A DNA stretch of 64,000 bases from Prochlorococcus sp. AG-363-K07 (GTDB lineage: Bacteria > Cyanobacteriota > Cyanobacteriia > PCC-6307 > Cyanobiaceae): positions 32,031 through 96,030 of the forward strand of contig QCFO01000005.1 in NCBI GenBank assembly GCA_003280225.1, given 5' to 3'. The notes under the pieces were generated by a model. That model saw nothing but the letters and a program-made list of their open reading frames with translations, was not told the DNA's origin and searched no databases. The translations under genes and the position numbers were made by a program. Shown in pieces: positions 29,216-41,229 of this stretch. Each line of letters starts with the position of its first letter. Position 1 is the stretch's first letter.

Positions 29216-29626
29216 ATGATTCACGGATTGCTCTGGTTACCACTTCTAATAGCTTTTGTTCTATTGACTGCATTAGGTTGGTTAGAACGTAGAAGACAAA
29301 ACCTTTTTTTAAATTGGGCAAAAGGATCTGAATTATCAAAGCTAGATGGAGCAGGTGCGGCTCGCCTCAAAGACGGAATTTTCAGCTGGAGCAGCTTTGA
29401 AGCAGGAAGCTTCAAAGAGAAAGATACATTTGAAATTTCAAAGCTTGAACTTTTAGAACTCATGGCTCTCACTTCAGGAGAAGCACCTTTAACAAACGAA
29501 TCCCAAGGTCGTTGCCGTCTGAGATTAATTGGCTGTGGGAAAGAAATGGATGTGCCCTTTTCAGATGCTGAGCAAGCCAGAGAATGGATGAGCCAGCTAA
29601 TGGGAAGAGCGCGCTGCGATCTGTGA
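29216..29626 (+). CDS. Small membrane-anchored protein upstream of ftsQ
   Basis: The 136-residue product has one N-terminal transmembrane segment (GLLWLPLLIAFVLLTALGW) followed by RRR and a soluble domain of about 100 residues with a Cys pair (RCRLRLIGCGKEMDVPF). No known family is recognised. It overlaps the start of ftsQ by 43 bp in another frame, so the two are likely co-translated. Position between ddl and ftsQ hints at a cell-wall or division role, which is inference only. Confidence 0.8.
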   Translation: MIHGLLWLPLLIAFVLLTALGWLERRRQNLFLNWAKGSELSKLDGAGAARLKDGIFSWSSFEAGSFKEKDTFEISKLELLELMALTSGEAPLTNESQGRCRLRLIGCGKEMDVPFSDAEQAREWMSQLMGRARCDL

Positions 29627-30447
29627 AAGGGAAAGAAATCAAAAAGGTTCCTTCTTCGATAACCTTCAAAACAAACCCAAGGGTTGAAAGACGCAGAAAA
29701 ATACTTCTAGAAAGAAGAAATAACCAGCTAATTCAAATCTGGCGTATCTTTTTTTTCGGTTCAATCAGTTATGGCCTTAGCCTATTAATCATAGAAAATG
29801 GCTGGAGTTCTATTGATGCAAGTCGTATAAAAGTGAATGGGGCATTAAGAATTGATGGTAATCAAATAATTAAAGCTTCTAGAATTGACTTTCCAAAACC
29901 ACTCTTAGAAATCAATCTTAGAACCTTAAAGCAATCTCTTGCCAACGAGCTTCCAGTAAATAGTGTTTCAACTTACAGGCAATTAATCCCCCCTAAATTG
30001 CATATATATCTAACAGAAAGGGAGCCAGTTGCCTATGCTCAAAGGAGAGTCGCAAATGGAGTAGAGAATGGGATGGTGGACAAGTCTGGGGAGTGGATGC
30101 CAATCCGAATGGCAACAATGGCATCACAACAAATTCCCAACATTTATATAGAAGGTTGGATGCTCACACATCAAAGTTGGATAGCAAAAATCCTACAAGA
30201 AAAGGAGAATCTTGGAAGTCCTCTAAGAAAAATTATCATCAGTCCAAATGGAGAAGTAATACTAAATACAAAAGACTTTGAGACTATTTTCCTTGGTTCT
30301 AGCAGTTACAATCTAAACAAGCAAATCAAAGCCCTAAATCACCTGAGCAAGAATCTGCCAAAAGATTTCCTAAACAAACGTCCAATTGTACTCGATATGC
30401 AAGACCCCTCTAAACCAGAATTTCAAATAAAAAGTAAAAGTTTTTGA
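29584..30447 (+). CDS. ftsQ: Cell division protein FtsQ (POTRA-domain)
   Basis: The 287-residue bitopic protein has a basic cytoplasmic N-terminus (ERRRKILLERRNN), one transmembrane segment (IWRIFFFGSISYGLSLLII), then a POTRA domain (INLRTLKQSLANELPVNSV, LIPPKLHIYLTEREPVAYA) and a FtsQ-type beta domain. FtsQ links FtsZ-side and septal-wall proteins of the divisome. The protein is diverged, as in other cyanobacteria, but context (ddl upstream, ftsZ downstream) supports the call. Confidence 0.85.
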   Translation: MDEPANGKSALRSVKGKEIKKVPSSITFKTNPRVERRRKILLERRNNQLIQIWRIFFFGSISYGLSLLIIENGWSSIDASRIKVNGALRIDGNQIIKASRIDFPKPLLEINLRTLKQSLANELPVNSVSTYRQLIPPKLHIYLTEREPVAYAQRRVANGVENGMVDKSGEWMPIRMATMASQQIPNIYIEGWMLTHQSWIAKILQEKENLGSPLRKIIISPNGEVILNTKDFETIFLGSSSYNLNKQIKALNHLSKNLPKDFLNKRPIVLDMQDPSKPEFQIKSKSF

Positions 30448-30625
30448 TGCAAATATTTCTACTATAAAAAATTCATTCTTAAGACGCACCCTGATCGATT
30501 AGGCGCCTTAATGACTATTTGGGAATTAGGTCAATAAAAAAATAAACAATCTAGGTCAAAAACACTAGCCTTGATGCCGTTTATTTGATATCGATAGTAG
30601 AACTATTTAACTGAATACGCAGAAG

Positions 30626-31018
30626 ATGACCTCATCTGCTGAAACTTTTACCTATTGGTCCTTACTGGGTCTGACACCAGGGTGCAATGCTGCTGAAGTC
30701 AAACAAGCTTTTAAAAGAGAAGCTAAAAGATGGCATCCTGACCTAAACAAGGCTTCCTCAGCAGAAGAAAGGTTCAAATGGATTAATGAAGCATATCTTG
30801 TTTTAAGTGACCCAAAAAGAAAACTTGAGTGGGAAATATCAGGTCGGCCAAGCTTTGTCATCAAAGGAACGAATCCGACAAAAGAAGCATCTTTTGACCC
30901 TGTCGGGGTCAAAAGCACCGCAAGGCAAGCCTCCTCCTCATTCAATGAGGCAGAAAAAATACTAATCGTATTGATTTGCACATTCATTTTATTTTTAATC
31001 GATACTTGCTTTCTCTGA
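30626..31018 (+). CDS. DnaJ-domain protein with C-terminal membrane anchor
   Basis: The 130-residue product starts with a J domain (YWSLLGLTPGCNAAEVKQAF, with the HPD triad in WHPDLNKASSAEERFKWINEAY). A linker of about 45 residues follows, then a C-terminal hydrophobic segment (ILIVLICTFILFLIDTCF). It should recruit a DnaK to the membrane. Lying between ftsQ and ftsZ, it might serve cell division, but that is inference. Tail-anchored J proteins of this size are common in cyanobacteria. Confidence 0.85.
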   Translation: MTSSAETFTYWSLLGLTPGCNAAEVKQAFKREAKRWHPDLNKASSAEERFKWINEAYLVLSDPKRKLEWEISGRPSFVIKGTNPTKEASFDPVGVKSTARQASSSFNEAEKILIVLICTFILFLIDTCFL

Positions 31019-31187
31019 TAGCAAGACCCTTTTAATTACTGGCTTTTAGCCCAAAGAAAGCTTTAAAACGGTAATCAAAACCCATCCTGACTATTCTCAA
31101 AAATTGAGTAACTTTTTTGAAAAACTCAACAGATGTCTATCCTAAGTACATAATAAGTGCACCAAAACTAAGTGCTTAAATCTAAAG

Positions 31188-32312
31188 ATGGATATGGGTA
31201 GCAGCAACAAGCCAGCCTTGATGAGAATGGACGGTATCAGTCCAAGCCAATCGGCACGAATTGAAGTCATTGGCGTAGGAGGTGGAGGAAGCAATGCCGT
31301 CAATGGCATGATTCTTAGTGACATTGAGGGTGTTGCATATCGAGTATTGAATACTGATGCGCAGGCCCTTCTAGAATCTCAAGCTCAAAGCAGGCTGCAA
31401 CTTGGCCAAACTTTAACGAGGGGCTTAGGAGCAGGAGGCAATCCAAGTATTGGCCAAAAAGCCGCCGAAGAATCCCGCGCTGAATTACAAGAGGCGCTTC
31501 AAGGTTCTGATTTAGTTTTTATAGCTGCTGGCATGGGAGGAGGCACGGGGACTGGAGCCGCACCTGTAGTTGCTGAAGTAGCCAAAGAGAGTGGGGCACT
31601 CACTGTAGGAATTGTCACGAAACCTTTTAGTTTCGAAGGACGTCGCAGAATGCGCCAAGCTGATGAAGGGATAGCTCGTTTAGCTGAAAATGTTGATACT
31701 TTGATTGTCATTCCTAACGACCGCTTAAAAGATGTAATAGCAGGAGCCCCACTTCGAGAAGCCTTCAGAAATGCAGACGATGTCCTCAGAATGGGTGTCA
31801 AAGGCATCAGTGACATCATTACCTGCCCTGGACTAGTCAACGTTGACTTTGCAGACGTCCGCTCAGTAATGACAGAAGCTGGCACAGCCCTATTAGGCAT
31901 AGGACTTGGTTCAGGCAGATCTAGAGCTGTAGAGGCCGCTCAAGCAGCAATTAACAGTCCTCTCCTTGAAGCAGGACGAATTGATGGTGCTAAAGGTTGT
32001 GTAATAAATATCACTGGCGGCAAAGATATGACACTCGAGGACATGACTTCTGCTTCTGAGGTTATTTATGAAGTTGTAGATCCAGATGCAAATATTATTG
32101 TCGGTGCAGTTATTGATGAAAAGTTAGAAGGAGAGGTTCAGGTGACTGTTATCGCAACTGGATTTGAGAGCAATCAACCATACCGAAGTCAAAAAAACAG
32201 AGGGAAAGCTTCTTCTCAATCAATTTATAATCCACCAGATATAAAAGAACCTGGCCCAGGCATTCCTGATTTCTTACGCTTACGCCAAATCCGCAAGGAT
32301 GAAAATAACTAG
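31188..32312 (+). CDS. ftsZ: Cell division GTPase FtsZ
   Basis: The 374-residue tubulin homologue forms the Z ring. Motifs are [17 protein letters not shown], the tubulin signature [20 protein letters not shown] and the T7-loop [11 protein letters not shown]. The C-terminus ends with [15 protein letters not shown], a variant of the usual tail that binds ZipN/SepF-type partners. Its membrane tether candidate Ftn2 is encoded at 3.6-5.6 kb. The upstream 170 bp contains a probable -10 (TACATAAT near 31146). Confidence 0.97.
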   Translation: MDMGSSNKPALMRMDGISPSQSARIEVIGVGGGGSNAVNGMILSDIEGVAYRVLNTDAQALLESQAQSRLQLGQTLTRGLGAGGNPSIGQKAAEESRAELQEALQGSDLVFIAAGMGGGTGTGAAPVVAEVAKESGALTVGIVTKPFSFEGRRRMRQADEGIARLAENVDTLIVIPNDRLKDVIAGAPLREAFRNADDVLRMGVKGISDIITCPGLVNVDFADVRSVMTEAGTALLGIGLGSGRSRAVEAAQAAINSPLLEAGRIDGAKGCVINITGGKDMTLEDMTSASEVIYEVVDPDANIIVGAVIDEKLEGEVQVTVIATGFESNQPYRSQKNRGKASSQSIYNPPDIKEPGPGIPDFLRLRQIRKDENN

Positions 32313-32331
32313 GCAAAAACTGGTCTTAATA

Positions 32332-32428
32332 GGTGACCCGGAATCCACGCCTGCTCCGAGCATCCCGTGTGGCTGCTACCTTCCGGTCCTGACCAGATTT
32401 AGGCGTCGACGCCGCATGGGTCCGAGTC
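32332..32428 (-). ncRNA. ffs: Signal recognition particle RNA (4.5S type)
   Basis: On the minus strand the conserved apical domain is clear: GGTCAGGACCGGAAGGTAGC followed by AGCCACACGGG, the Ffh-binding symmetric and asymmetric loops. The ends GACCC and GGGTC pair to close a rod of about 97 bases. Exact ends are approximate. It converges with ftsZ and is head-to-head with panB. Confidence 0.93.
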
Positions 32429-32470
32429 ATCTGAATTTTAGCAATGGGGATGAAGGTACTTGCTAGAAAT

Positions 32471-33289
32471 ATGCTCCCAACCGAATTAATCCGTTTCAAA
32501 CAAACCGGAAAGACCATCACAATCCTGACAGCTTGGGACAGTATTTCAGGAGCATTGGTCGAAGCTGCGGGAGCAGATGTAGTTCTCGTTGGAGACTCAT
32601 TGTCAATGGTGATTCTTGGTCATGCAACTACGCTGCCAGTAACTTTGCAGCAAATGCTTTATCACACACAAGCAGTTGCCAGAGGCTTTACTCAACCAAT
32701 AAATAAGCAACCATTACTAGTTTGCGACCTACCTTTCCTAAGTTATCAATGTGGAGAAGAGAAAGCTGTTGCCTCTGCTGGCTTGCTATTAAAAGAATCC
32801 TATGCTGCTGCAGTAAAGGTTGAAGGCGCAGAACCAGAAATAATTGGTGTTATTCAAAGACTCGTGAGAATGGGAATACCCGTGATGGGTCACCTTGGCC
32901 TTACACCACAATCAGTTCACAGAATTGGATATAGACGCCAGGCTGAAGACAAACAATCACAAGAGCAAATACTTTCACAAGCCCTTGCTCTTGAAAAAGC
33001 CGGTTGTTTTTCTGTTGTTCTTGAGCATGTACCAGATTCCCTGGCTGAGCAAGTCACAAAACAATTAGCAATACCTGTAATAGGTATTGGCGCTGGTAAA
33101 AGTTGCGATGGTCAAATTCGAGTAACTGCAGACCTATTAGGACTAACTTCCAAGCAACCACCCTTTAGTCCACCATTGATCTCAGGGCGCAAGATTTTCG
33201 AGGAAACACTCAAGGAATGGATACAACAACAGCATCTTCTGGGAGAGAATCCCACCAAACAAAAATCTCAGCAAGAACCTGATTACTGA
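32471..33289 (+). CDS. panB: 3-methyl-2-oxobutanoate hydroxymethyltransferase
   Basis: This is the first enzyme of pantothenate synthesis and adds hydroxymethyl from methylene-THF to ketoisovalerate. Motifs are [48 protein letters not shown] (catalytic Glu) and [15 protein letters not shown] 32471 ([13 protein letters not shown]) matches the family start; the frame also opens at ATG 32444 and 32450. The C-terminal 80 bp overlaps the end of hemW on the other strand, and the last residues ([10 protein letters not shown]) look like a drifted tail. Confidence 0.94.
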   Translation: MLPTELIRFKQTGKTITILTAWDSISGALVEAAGADVVLVGDSLSMVILGHATTLPVTLQQMLYHTQAVARGFTQPINKQPLLVCDLPFLSYQCGEEKAVASAGLLLKESYAAAVKVEGAEPEIIGVIQRLVRMGIPVMGHLGLTPQSVHRIGYRRQAEDKQSQEQILSQALALEKAGCFSVVLEHVPDSLAEQVTKQLAIPVIGIGAGKSCDGQIRVTADLLGLTSKQPPFSPPLISGRKIFEETLKEWIQQQHLLGENPTKQKSQQEPDY

Positions 33290-34475
33290 TTGCCATCCCA
33301 TAAGGATCACTTAATTGAAATCGCCATCCCCTTCTGCTGAGCCAGCCTTCTAGCATTGCCCTACCCCAACGACGTTCCAGAGAGTTGAAATATTCTTCTG
33401 ACTGATCCCTACTCCATCCCCATTGTTGAAACAAATGCATTAAATCCACACCTTCTCTTCTTCTCAAACCAACCATTAGTTTCTCATCGAGGGGCATTCG
33501 TGATGCACAACCCGCAATTAAAGATTTGTGGAGACCCTCCTCCTCTTGAGATTCAATCCAAGCTCTATATCCATTCCTTGTCCTTGGGCGAGAGAAGCGT
33601 TCCCCCCAAGGAGCGCTAGTGGCACCCTGTCCAAATCCCCACCAACCCGAACCACTCCAATAAACACGATTATGCCTAGAAACATGCCCAGGTACTGCAT
33701 AATTTGAAATCTCATAGCGAGAAAATCCGAAACCAGACAAAGTGGAACTCGTAAAAGTCATCATTTCTAAAGCTATTTCTTCATTAGGGAGCAAAACTTC
33801 TCCTTTTCGCTCTCTTCTCTCAAAAACAGTCCCTGGCTCTATCGAAAGCTCATAAATGGAAAAATGCGGTGCACCAACAGAAAGAGCTTCTCTCAATTCT
33901 GTCTCCCAATCTAACAAATTCTGTCTGGGCAAACTTTGAATAAGGTCCAAATTCCAACTAGAAAGTCTTCCGGACTTATAAAACTCATCAATCCAATTAC
34001 ATGCCTGCAAAATGTCTTCTATTCGATGTCTACGGCCTAATATCTCTAAAAACCTATCATTAAAACTCTGGATACCAAGACTTACTCTATTAACACCAGC
34101 TTCTACATAACCTTCAAGATCATTTTTATTAAAGCTAGCAGGATCCATTTCAAGCGTAATTTCTGCCCCATCTTGAAATCCAACCTGGTTGCGTAAATGG
34201 TTCAATAAATCTTTTATTTGATTTGGGGTTAAAAGTGAAGGCGTACCGCCTCCTAGATACACTGTTGAAAGGGGAGCAGCACCGCAAACCAATGCGATCT
34301 CTCGATGCAACAGGTCTAAATAAGCCTTAATAGAAAGACTGCCTGGCCCCTCCAGGCCGCTAGCTTTATCACCAAGCGGCACAACAGCAAAGTCACAGTA
34401 AAAACAACGTCGATGACAAAAAGGAATATGCAAATATGCACTGCGGGGAGCGTTACCAAAATCAACGACACCCAT
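33210..34475 (-). CDS. hemW: Radical-SAM heme chaperone HemW (coproporphyrinogen oxidase-like)
   Basis: The 421-residue protein has the radical-SAM cluster motif [17 protein letters not shown], then LGGGTPSLL, the [17 protein letters not shown] helix and [15 protein letters not shown]. The short cysteine motif without the extra HemN N-terminal cysteine favours HemW, which delivers heme, over HemN. The C-terminus overlaps panB by 80 bp on the opposite strand. Confidence 0.9.
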   Translation of the reverse strand: MGVVDFGNAPRSAYLHIPFCHRRCFYCDFAVVPLGDKASGLEGPGSLSIKAYLDLLHREIALVCGAAPLSTVYLGGGTPSLLTPNQIKDLLNHLRNQVGFQDGAEITLEMDPASFNKNDLEGYVEAGVNRVSLGIQSFNDRFLEILGRRHRIEDILQACNWIDEFYKSGRLSSWNLDLIQSLPRQNLLDWETELREALSVGAPHFSIYELSIEPGTVFERRERKGEVLLPNEEIALEMMTFTSSTLSGFGFSRYEISNYAVPGHVSRHNRVYWSGSGWWGFGQGATSAPWGERFSRPRTRNGYRAWIESQEEEGLHKSLIAGCASRMPLDEKLMVGLRRREGVDLMHLFQQWGWSRDQSEEYFNSLERRWGRAMLEGWLSRRGWRFQLSDPYGMAISNQVLAEIFVWWDSLPEDAVVVSIP

Positions 34476-34572
34476 CGGTCAATCCACAAACATCAAGTGA
34501 GTTTTCAATCACAAAATAAGCACAACAAAGCTTACTTATCAATTAAAAGGCTAGAGACATCTCCTTAATGCA

Positions 34573-35706
34573 ATGGTAGATCTCTTAGTACTGTTCTTAT
34601 TTCTGATTGCAGGAAGCCTAATTGGATGGGTTTCTATAGACTTCTTACCAAGCAATTTATTGGAGCAAGTCCTTCTACAAGAAAGTTATCTTGAACACTT
34701 GATAAGTATCAGCGATATAAAAAATCTTTTTGGAGGTCTGGGAGCTTTACTTGCATTATTAATAGGATTAATTATTCAACAGCTGCGCAAAAGGCTTGGT
34801 GAGAGAATAAAGAATACACCCTCTTATCTCCTATTTAGTCGATCAATAGGTCTCATACTGGGCCTAATCTTAGCAAATCTTTTGCTCGCCCCTATCCTAT
34901 TGCTCCCGATTCCCGAAGAGATAATTATCATAAAACCTGCTATTGCAGTCATAATTAACATATTCTTTGGTTTACTTGGTTATAATTTAGCTGAAGTACA
35001 TGGACGTACTATCTTACGTCTTTTCAATCCAAATAGCACCGAGGCACTTCTAATTACAGAAGGGATTCTCACACCAGTCAGTCCGAAGATACTAGATACA
35101 AGTGTAATCATTGATGGCCGTATCAATGCCTTGCTTGAGTGCGGATTCATTGAAGGGCAAGTAATTGCCGCGCAAAGTGTTGTAGATGAATTACAAATAT
35201 TATCAGACTCTTCTAATAACGAGAAAAGATTGAAAGGCAGAAGAGGACTGAAAATACTGAACCAATTAAGTGCAAAGTATGGCAGGAGGATTATACTTGA
35301 CGATACTAGGTATGAAGGAGAAGGTACAGATAGCAGACTACTTCAACTGACTGAAGAGATAGGAGGAACCTTAATCACTTCAGATTACAATCTGTCTGAG
35401 ATTGCCAAAATAAAAGAATTGAAAGTATTAAATCTAAGCGAATTAGTGATTGCATTAAGAGCAGATGTTCAACCTGGTGAAACACTACAAATAAAAGTTG
35501 TCAGGGAAGGCAAAGAAGCAAATCAAGGTGTGGGGTACTTAGATGATGGGACCATGGTTGTAATAGAAGAGGCCAAACAGGCTCTAAATCAAAGAGTGGA
35601 CGTTTTAATCACTGGTGCGCTACAAACTCCTACTGGCAGAATGATCTTTGGGAGGTTAGGAAAAGCAGAACCTCCAAATAAATCCAACAAAATGAAAGCA
35701 AAATAA
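34573..35706 (+). CDS. PIN/TRAM-domain membrane protein
   Basis: The 377-residue protein has about four N-terminal transmembrane segments (LLVLFLFLIAGSLIGWVS, LGALLALLIGLIIQ, SIGLILGLILANLLLAPI, AVIINIFFGLLGYNLAE). A PIN nuclease domain follows at about residues 175-290 with acidic residues in ILDTSVIIDGRI, VVDELQILSDS, GTDSRLL and LITSDYNLSEIAK, then a TRAM domain (GEANQGVGYLDDGTMVVIEE-like). This YacL-type family is widespread in Gram-positives and cyanobacteria; an RNA-directed role is likely but unproved. clpR follows after about 45 bp. Confidence 0.9.
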   Translation: MVDLLVLFLFLIAGSLIGWVSIDFLPSNLLEQVLLQESYLEHLISISDIKNLFGGLGALLALLIGLIIQQLRKRLGERIKNTPSYLLFSRSIGLILGLILANLLLAPILLLPIPEEIIIIKPAIAVIINIFFGLLGYNLAEVHGRTILRLFNPNSTEALLITEGILTPVSPKILDTSVIIDGRINALLECGFIEGQVIAAQSVVDELQILSDSSNNEKRLKGRRGLKILNQLSAKYGRRIILDDTRYEGEGTDSRLLQLTEEIGGTLITSDYNLSEIAKIKELKVLNLSELVIALRADVQPGETLQIKVVREGKEANQGVGYLDDGTMVVIEEAKQALNQRVDVLITGALQTPTGRMIFGRLGKAEPPNKSNKMKAK

Positions 35707-35752
35707 GGGCATCTCCCGCTAGGCTCCAAGTCCTGCAAAAGTTTTGCTGCAT

Positions 35753-36424
35753 ATGACTGTGTCCGCTCCGTACTACGGTGACACATCCGTGATGCGCACC
35801 CCACCTCCTGATCTGCCATCACTCCTCCTCAAAGAAAGGATCGTCTACTTAGGTCTTCCTTTGTTTTCAGATGACGATGCCAAGCGCCAACTTGGAATGG
35901 ACGTAACTGAACTCATCATTGCCCAACTTTTATATCTTGAATTCGACAATGCAGAGAAGCCTATTTATTTCTATATAAATTCAACAGGAACCAGTTGGTA
36001 TACCGGAGATGCTATCGGGTTCGAGACCGAAGCATTTGCTATTTGCGACACCCTTAGCTACATCAAGCCCCCTGTGCACACCATTTGCATAGGCCAAGCA
36101 ATGGGTACAGCAGCAGTGATCCTCTCTGCAGGGACAAAGGGACAAAGAGCTGCGCTTCCTCATGCTTCAATAGTCCTTCATCAACCACGTAGTGGAGCCC
36201 AAGGACAAGCTACTGATATTCAAATTAGAGCAAGGGAAGTAATTCATAACAAACAGGCAATGCTTGAAATACTTTCAAAAAATACCGGTCGAAGTGTTCA
36301 GCAATTATCAAAAGATTCCGACCGTATGAGTTATCTAAATCCTCATCAAGCCGTGGATTATGGGTTAATAGATCGTGTTCTAAGTAGTCGTAAAGACTTA
36401 CCCAAAACACCTCCTGGAATCTAA
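35753..36424 (+). CDS. clpR: ClpR, inactive ClpP-like subunit
   Basis: The 223-residue ClpP-fold protein lacks catalytic residues. Where active ClpP has GLAASMG, this has GQAMGTA, so the serine is replaced. The His (VLHQPRSG) is kept. The Asp position in the DRD motif reads DSDRMSYL. These are the marks of cyanobacterial ClpR, which forms a mixed ring with ClpP3 directly downstream. ATG 35753 is preferred over TTG 35744. The insert in NSTGTSWYTGDAIGFETEAF is also typical of ClpR. Confidence 0.92.
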   Translation: MTVSAPYYGDTSVMRTPPPDLPSLLLKERIVYLGLPLFSDDDAKRQLGMDVTELIIAQLLYLEFDNAEKPIYFYINSTGTSWYTGDAIGFETEAFAICDTLSYIKPPVHTICIGQAMGTAAVILSAGTKGQRAALPHASIVLHQPRSGAQGQATDIQIRAREVIHNKQAMLEILSKNTGRSVQQLSKDSDRMSYLNPHQAVDYGLIDRVLSSRKDLPKTPPGI

Positions 36425-36514
36425 AAGTTCTAACAAGAGCACCTGTCTCAAAATCATGATCTCACCAATGATCATTCAACCTAATCACCATCTGCCATCC
36501 GCTTAGTTTTTAAA

Positions 36515-37117
36515 ATGCCAATAGGTACACCCAGCGTCCCCTACCGTCTTCCAGGAAGTCAATTAGAAAGATGGGTAGATATCTATACCAGACTTGGTGC
36601 TGAAAGGATCTTATTTCTAGGTCAAGAAGTAAATGATGGAGTTGCTAATAGCCTTGTGGCCCAAATGCTTTACCTAGACTCTGAAGATAGCAGTAAGCCT
36701 ATCTATCTCTACGTAAATAGTCCTGGCGGTTCTGTTACAGCAGGTTTAGCCATTTACGACACAATGAAATATGTCAAAAGTGATGTAGTCACAATTTGTG
36801 TGGGACTTGCAGCATCCATGGGAGCATTCCTTTTATCAGCTGGAACCAAAGGAAAGCGATTGGCTTTGCCTCACAGCAGAATAATGATTCACCAACCTTT
36901 AGGAGGAACATCTCAAAGACAAGCCAGTGATATAGAAATAGAAGCTCGAGAAATTCTTAGGATTAAAGAGATGCTTAATCGATCAATGGCTGAAATGACT
37001 GGTCAGAGTTTCGAGAAAATTGAAAAGGATACCGACCGAGATTACTTTTTAAGCGCGGCTGAAGCAAAGGATTATGGACTGATCGACAAAGTCATTTCGC
37101 ATCCAAATGAGGCTTAA
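36515..37117 (+). CDS. clpP3: ATP-dependent Clp protease proteolytic subunit (ClpP3)
   Basis: The 200-residue serine protease has an intact triad: Ser in [16 protein letters not shown], His in [10 protein letters not shown] and Asp in [20 protein letters not shown]. It forms the proteolytic barrel that works with a ClpC-type unfoldase. Position 90 bp after clpR, on the same strand, identifies it as the ClpP3 that assembles with ClpR in the essential cyanobacterial core. Start ATG 36515 gives the usual short N-terminus. Confidence 0.94.
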   Translation: MPIGTPSVPYRLPGSQLERWVDIYTRLGAERILFLGQEVNDGVANSLVAQMLYLDSEDSSKPIYLYVNSPGGSVTAGLAIYDTMKYVKSDVVTICVGLAASMGAFLLSAGTKGKRLALPHSRIMIHQPLGGTSQRQASDIEIEAREILRIKEMLNRSMAEMTGQSFEKIEKDTDRDYFLSAAEAKDYGLIDKVISHPNEA

Positions 37118-37255
37118 AGAGAAAATTGATTAAAAATTACTTCCACACCTAATTGGGTTTTAGAGCTAAATTCAATCTCCAATTGGATTCTTCACAAATG
37201 AATCGAATTCTCCATTCAACTCGTTTGCGTAAGCTCAGCCCTAATACTGTTCTGA

Positions 37256-39282
<2,027 letters not shown>

Positions 39283-39295
39283 ATAGGAGAGCAAG

Positions 39296-39943
39296 CTAAT
39301 ACGCCCCTCTATCCATTGGCAAAAAAAGTACTCCAAAAGTTCTAATTATAACTTTAATGTCTAAAAGAAAAGTTCTATGTTTTGCGTAAATCAAATCAAG
39401 CTCAACCCTTCTTTTATAACTAAGATTATTTCTACCACTAACCTGCCAAAGGCCAGTCAATCCTGGCCTTACCGACGCCACTGAATCCATGGAAGCTCCA
39501 TAACGTTCGATCTCTTTAGCAACTATTGGCCTAGGTCCCACAACACTCATCTCTCCCCTTAAAATATTTATAAACTGAGGCAGTTCATCAAGGCTAGATC
39601 GCCTCAAGAAAAGTCCTAGGGGAGTAATCCTAGGGTCTTTCTTTAATTTAAAATCTCTCTCATACTCGATTCTCATAGATGTCGAGCTAGCAAGTAAGTT
39701 TTCAAGCAAGTCATCCGCTTCTGAATACATTGTCCGAAATTTTATACACCCAAAACGCCTATAATCCCTTCCTACTCTTTCTTGAATATAAAAAACAGGT
39801 CCAGCCGAGCTGAGTTTAACTAATAATGCCAATATCAAGAAAATTGGAAATGCAAAGAGTAGTACAGCGAGTGAAAAAACAACATCAAAGAATCTTTTTA
39901 TTGCTTTACTAGAAGTCCTTTTATGCAAGTTTTTTGTATTCAT
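39296..39943 (-). CDS. Undecaprenyl-phosphate sugar transferase (WcaJ/WbaP-type, bacterial sugar transferase family)
   Basis: The 215-residue protein is the catalytic half of a polyisoprenyl-phosphate hexose-1-phosphate transferase. One N-terminal hydrophobic hairpin ([18 protein letters not shown]) is followed by [53 protein letters not shown] and [20 protein letters not shown]. It starts exopolysaccharide or O-antigen units by loading sugar phosphate on the lipid carrier. It lies 53 bp downstream of the glycosyltransferase gene on the same strand. Confidence 0.93.
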   Translation of the reverse strand: MNTKNLHKRTSSKAIKRFFDVVFSLAVLLFAFPIFLILALLVKLSSAGPVFYIQERVGRDYRRFGCIKFRTMYSEADDLLENLLASSTSMRIEYERDFKLKKDPRITPLGLFLRRSSLDELPQFINILRGEMSVVGPRPIVAKEIERYGASMDSVASVRPGLTGLWQVSGRNNLSYKRRVELDLIYAKHRTFLLDIKVIIRTFGVLFLPMDRGAY

Positions 39944-39996
39944 TTTAAATCAATAATAAGAAGCTATAAAACATATAAGCTTGTGACTACTCAACA

Positions 39997-41229
39997 TCAT
40001 TGCCCGAGCACTGAACCATGAAAGGCATCACTAGTGTCAACATCTAAGCTGTCTTTATATTGTGACCATGCTAAACGCAAAGCATTTTCAAAAGAAGATC
40101 TAAACACCTCTGGTCTAAAACCTTCTGCCCAGAAACGAATAGCTTCTGAGGGAAGGTCTTCCCAAAGCCTTTTCTCCTCAAACCAGGATACTGCTTCTAC
40201 TATCGATCGTACACTTTGTTCTGAGAAGAAAAGACCAGTAGGAGAAGATGAAACCCTCGTAACGCATCGAACTGTATCAAGCAATCCACCCTTCCTAAAC
40301 CCTATGACTGGGGCGCCAGCAGCCATCGCCTCGACAGGTGCAATACCAAAATCCTCCACACCTGCATATATGAAAGCCTTACAAGTCTCCATCAAAGTTT
40401 CAATCTCCTTCTCTGTTTGACGTCCTAACAAGGTGACAGTCGGACCAGCCAATCTCTCCAAGGATGGCTTTTCTGGACCAGCTCCTACAACGATCAAAGG
40501 AAGTCCCAAAGTATTAAATGCTGCCACAACCAAATCGACTCTCTTATTTGGAACCAGTCTGCATAAACAAAGATAGAAATCGTCTCTTGGCTGATCCCAA
40601 CGAAAGCGATCCACACATACAGGAGGATGAACTACCTGCGATTCCCGACCCCAATATCGATAAATTCTCCTTGCGGTAAAACGTGAATTAGCCAAAAGGC
40701 AATCAACTCTTCCTCCGCTTAACTGATCCCATTGTCTTAGGCAATGTAACTGCCATCTAACCAAAGGTCCCAATCCAAGCCTTACTGCTTTGGAGCGGCT
40801 CAGATAAACATTCATCTGATCCCAAGCGTATCTAACTGGTGTATGCACATAACTTAAATGCATTTGATCAGGAGAAGTAAGAACACCCTTTGCTACAAGA
40901 TGGTTACTACTAATAACCAAGGGGTATTCACTTAAATCGATTTGCTCGATAGCAAAGGGCAAAATGGGTAGATAATTCTGAACATGACTTCTTCCAAAAG
41001 GCAGGTTTTGAATAAAACTCGTCTTTACTGAACGACCAAACAACCAGCTTCCAGTTCTATTAACGTCAGCATTTATCAAAGCCACTAATTGAGGATCACA
41101 GCTCTTGCTAACCAAAATTTCATCAATAGCTTGAACAACCTTTTCTGCTCCTCCTACTGCACGAGGAGAAAACCATTCATGCACAAGTGCAATTTTTCCA
41201 GGGAGTTCATAGGAGTTATCATCAAGCAT
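39997..41229 (-). CDS. Glycosyltransferase family 4 protein
   Basis: The 410-residue GT-B enzyme has the N-terminal IALVHEWFSPRAVGGAEKVV, which is the GT4 acceptor-side pattern, and the EX7E motif EDFGIAPVEAMAAGAPVIG in the C-terminal nucleotide-sugar domain (FYLCLCRLVPNKRVDLVV precedes it). With the downstream sugar transferase it looks like part of a surface-polysaccharide set. The ATG 41229 overlaps the end of a short upstream frame by 8 bp. Donor and acceptor are unknown. Confidence 0.9.
   Translation of the reverse strand: MLDDNSYELPGKIALVHEWFSPRAVGGAEKVVQAIDEILVSKSCDPQLVALINADVNRTGSWLFGRSVKTSFIQNLPFGRSHVQNYLPILPFAIEQIDLSEYPLVISSNHLVAKGVLTSPDQMHLSYVHTPVRYAWDQMNVYLSRSKAVRLGLGPLVRWQLHCLRQWDQLSGGRVDCLLANSRFTARRIYRYWGRESQVVHPPVCVDRFRWDQPRDDFYLCLCRLVPNKRVDLVVAAFNTLGLPLIVVGAGPEKPSLERLAGPTVTLLGRQTEKEIETLMETCKAFIYAGVEDFGIAPVEAMAAGAPVIGFRKGGLLDTVRCVTRVSSSPTGLFFSEQSVRSIVEAVSWFEEKRLWEDLPSEAIRFWAEGFRPEVFRSSFENALRLAWSQYKDSLDVDTSDAFHGSVLGQ

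Noticed and set aside
30478..30511. Hairpin after ftsQ (TTAAGACGC / GCGCCTTAA)
   Set aside because: It has a mismatch, a long loop and no T tract, so it was not listed as a terminator.
39296..41229. Genomic island with mobile elements
   Set aside because: No integrase, transposase or direct repeats were seen; only two polysaccharide genes and decayed frames.
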